NCBI GenBank assembly: GCA_040902925.1
Contig: JBBDWJ010000145.1
Span: 1 to 33,320 of the forward strand
Length of the DNA stretch: 33,320 nucleotides
Source of the DNA: JBBDWJ01 sp040902925
GTDB lineage: Bacteria; Acidobacteriota; Terriglobia; Bryobacterales; UBA6623
Direction: 5' to 3'
Translations under genes and position numbers: made by a program
Shown: positions 31,802-33,320 of the stretch, in pieces
Position numbering within the stretch: the stretch's first letter is position 1
Layout of the letters: every line of letters starts with the position of its first letter
The notes under the pieces: generated by a model
Databases searched by the model: none
What the model saw: only the letters and a program-made list of their open reading frames with translations
What the model was told of the DNA's origin: nothing

Positions 31802-33228
31802 AGTGGCTGCTCGTTGGCGCGCTGGCGGCCGGGGCTCTGTTGCGGCTGTCGGGCCTCGCCGAACGCCCCATGCATGCCGATGAGGCGATTCTTGCGGACC
31901 GCTTCGGCACACTGCTCGAGACCGGGGCGTTTCACTACGATCCGGCGGAGTACCACGGGCCCGTGCTGGCCTACGCGACGCTACCCTCCGCCTGGCTTTC
32001 GCGGGCGAGCCGCTACACCGACCTCAATGAAACCGTAATCCGCGCCGTACCGGCCGTTTTTGGGCTCATTCTGATCGCGATCTCTTTCTGGATCGGGAAC
32101 AGCCTGGGCAGCACCGCGGGTTTGCTGGCGGCGCTGTTCACGGCCTTTTCGCCTGCGTTGGTCTACTACAGCCGCTATTACATTCCCGAGACGCTGCTCG
32201 TTTGTTTCTCCGCCGCACTGCTTCTTTGCGGCGTGCAGTTCGCGAGGCGGCACAGCATGGCGTGGGCCGCCGCCGCCGGAGCGTGCGCGGGCCTGATGTA
32301 CGCAACCAAGGAAACCGCGGTGCTCGGATTCTGCGCCTTGGCGGCGGGCTTGCTGATGGTGCGTCCCCGCGTGCCTGCGCGGTATTGGGTCGCCGGCGCA
32401 GCCGCGGCCGTTGCGGTGAGTGTGGCGCTCTACTCCCCTTCGGGCGTTTGGGATTCGCTGCGCGCGCTGGGCGTTTACGCCGAACGCGGCATAGAGGCGC
32501 CCCGTCATGCCCACCCGTGGCATCACTACTTCGGGCTACTGTTGCGCAGTGGCGAGGCTGCCTTGTTGCTGCCGGCGTTCGCGATTCCGTTCCTGCCTGT
32601 CTTCGAGAACAAGCTGGTTCGCTTCCTGTTCGGGTACAGCGCGGCGCTGACTTTGCTCTATTCGGCCCTGCCTTATAAGACGCCGTGGTGTTTGGCCGGA
32701 TTTCTACACGGCTGGACGCTGCTCGCCGCGATCGCCACGGCGCAACTCATCGAGCGCTGGGGCCGGCGGGGCACACTGGCGGCGGCCGTGCTGGCCCTGG
32801 GGTTGCTTGCGCAGTCCTGGCGTTACAGCGGGCGCGCTTCCTCGGACCCTGCCAACCCCTACGTCTACGCGCACACGCTGCCGGACGTGTATCGCATTCG
32901 CGACCGCGTTCAGGAAATAGCCCTGCGGCACGCGTCGGGAACAGCGCTACGGGTCGACATCTTTTCCACGGACAACTGGTGGCCGCTGCCTTGGTATCTG
33001 CGGGATTACCCGAACGTTCGCTGGTGGAATGGCGATACCGCGAAGGTTGTTCTGGGTCCGGTAGTATTGCTGTCACCCGCCGAAGAGGACGCGGTAGCAA
33101 CAGCCCTCTATGAGAACCGCCCGCCCGGAGAACGCGAACTCTACGGAAATCTGTTCGAGGGCGCGGTGTGGCTGCGTCCCGGCGTCGAGGTGCGAGGATA
33201 CGCTGCGTTGAGTATCCTGCCGCCCTGA
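31798..33228 (+). CDS. Multi-pass membrane glycosyltransferase, TIGR03663/Agl23-like (GT39/ArnT type)
   Basis: A 476-residue integral membrane protein with about ten hydrophobic segments in the first 330 residues and a soluble C-terminal part (about 340-476). The first extracytoplasmic loop holds MHADEA (residues 25-30), the conserved Asp-Glu of GT-C enzymes such as ArnT and Pmt, and YHGPVLAYATLPSAW follows as in the TIGR03663 flippase-associated family. Later motifs include SPALVYYSRYYIPETLLV, LMYATKETAVLGF and LPYKTPWCLAGF. It would transfer a sugar from a polyprenyl-phosphate donor outside the membrane. The start overlaps the previous stop (ATGA), indicating coupling. The acceptor is unknown. 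Only 92 nt follow it in the window, with nothing identifiable. Confidence 0.83.
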   Translation: MKWLLVGALAAGALLRLSGLAERPMHADEAILADRFGTLLETGAFHYDPAEYHGPVLAYATLPSAWLSRASRYTDLNETVIRAVPAVFGLILIAISFWIGNSLGSTAGLLAALFTAFSPALVYYSRYYIPETLLVCFSAALLLCGVQFARRHSMAWAAAAGACAGLMYATKETAVLGFCALAAGLLMVRPRVPARYWVAGAAAAVAVSVALYSPSGVWDSLRALGVYAERGIEAPRHAHPWHHYFGLLLRSGEAALLLPAFAIPFLPVFENKLVRFLFGYSAALTLLYSALPYKTPWCLAGFLHGWTLLAAIATAQLIERWGRRGTLAAAVLALGLLAQSWRYSGRASSDPANPYVYAHTLPDVYRIRDRVQEIALRHASGTALRVDIFSTDNWWPLPWYLRDYPNVRWWNGDTAKVVLGPVVLLSPAEEDAVATALYENRPPGERELYGNLFEGAVWLRPGVEVRGYAALSILPP

Positions 33229-33320
33229 GGCAGACATCTGCCAACGCCGTATGACTCGGGGGATTCGGGCGGCATATCCCAACGCCGTGCGGCACGTTAG
33301 TCGGTAGTGGGGGTCTTTTT

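Noticed and set aside
33229..33320. Window end with a repeated CCAACGCCGT and a final T-run
   Set aside because: The repeat is only 10 nt and the T-run is cut by the window edge with no clear hairpin before it, so neither repeat nor terminator is called.

Overview
The window reads as chromosomal DNA from a GC-rich soil-type Acidobacterium, most likely of the Solibacter/Bryobacter lineage. This is inferred from gene content: CarboxypepD_reg-type TonB receptors, a CRTAC1 (FG-GAP/ASPIC-UnbV) protein, secreted ThuA and Tat-exported Gfo/Idh/MocA proteins ending in the same ten residues, and a TIGR03663-like membrane glycosyltransferase. No marker gene for exact placement is present. Function calls rest on motif recognition by eye; no database search was run.

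Layout. 1-50: hairpin resembling the end of an IS200/IS605-type element. 211-3408 (+): SMP-30-type lactonase, glucose-6-phosphate isomerase, then a truncated remnant of a 6-phosphogluconate dehydrogenase. 3622-6012 (-): TonB receptor with a strongly acidic insertion, divergent from an ECF sigma factor and an anti-sigma-like membrane protein fused to an HNH-like domain (6420-7845, +). 8419-9366 (+): ribokinase, followed by a region holding the broken N-terminus of hypC (-). 9874-13449 (-): FG-GAP/ASPIC-UnbV/thioredoxin/TPR reading frame interrupted by one in-frame TGA. 13534-14703 (-): CE1-type esterase. 14990-19012 (+): Gfo/Idh oxidoreductase, ThuA protein, di-heme cytochrome. 19049-22145 (-): amidohydrolase, alpha/beta hydrolase, IclR regulator. 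22576-33228 (+): TonB receptor, two ThuA proteins, second Gfo/Idh oxidoreductase, HEAT-repeat protein, discoidin-like protein, Agl23-type glycosyltransferase.

How it fits together. The exported ThuA and Gfo/Idh proteins, di-heme cytochrome, esterase, amidohydrolase, hydrolase and TonB receptor look like an envelope-centred catabolic locus for a plant-derived carbohydrate or glycoside. Oxidation at a sugar ring carbon is an inference from ThuA/ThuB of rhizobia. A common imperfect palindrome (TRTCC-N8-GGACA) lies 5 nt upstream of plausible -35 elements in front of the first Gfo/Idh gene, the hydrolase operon and the second TonB receptor. It suggests one regulator, plausibly the local IclR protein, controls them together.

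The most striking observation is the TGA at 11704-11706 (minus strand). The reading frame continues through it without a shift into the missing half of the same protein. A 6-bp hairpin with a GGUCG loop lies 17 nt downstream, close to the geometry of the E. coli fdhF SECIS. This is either a new selenoprotein or a recent nonsense mutation; the sequence alone does not decide. Two gene remnants (gnd, hypC) show that the left half has undergone decay or rearrangement.
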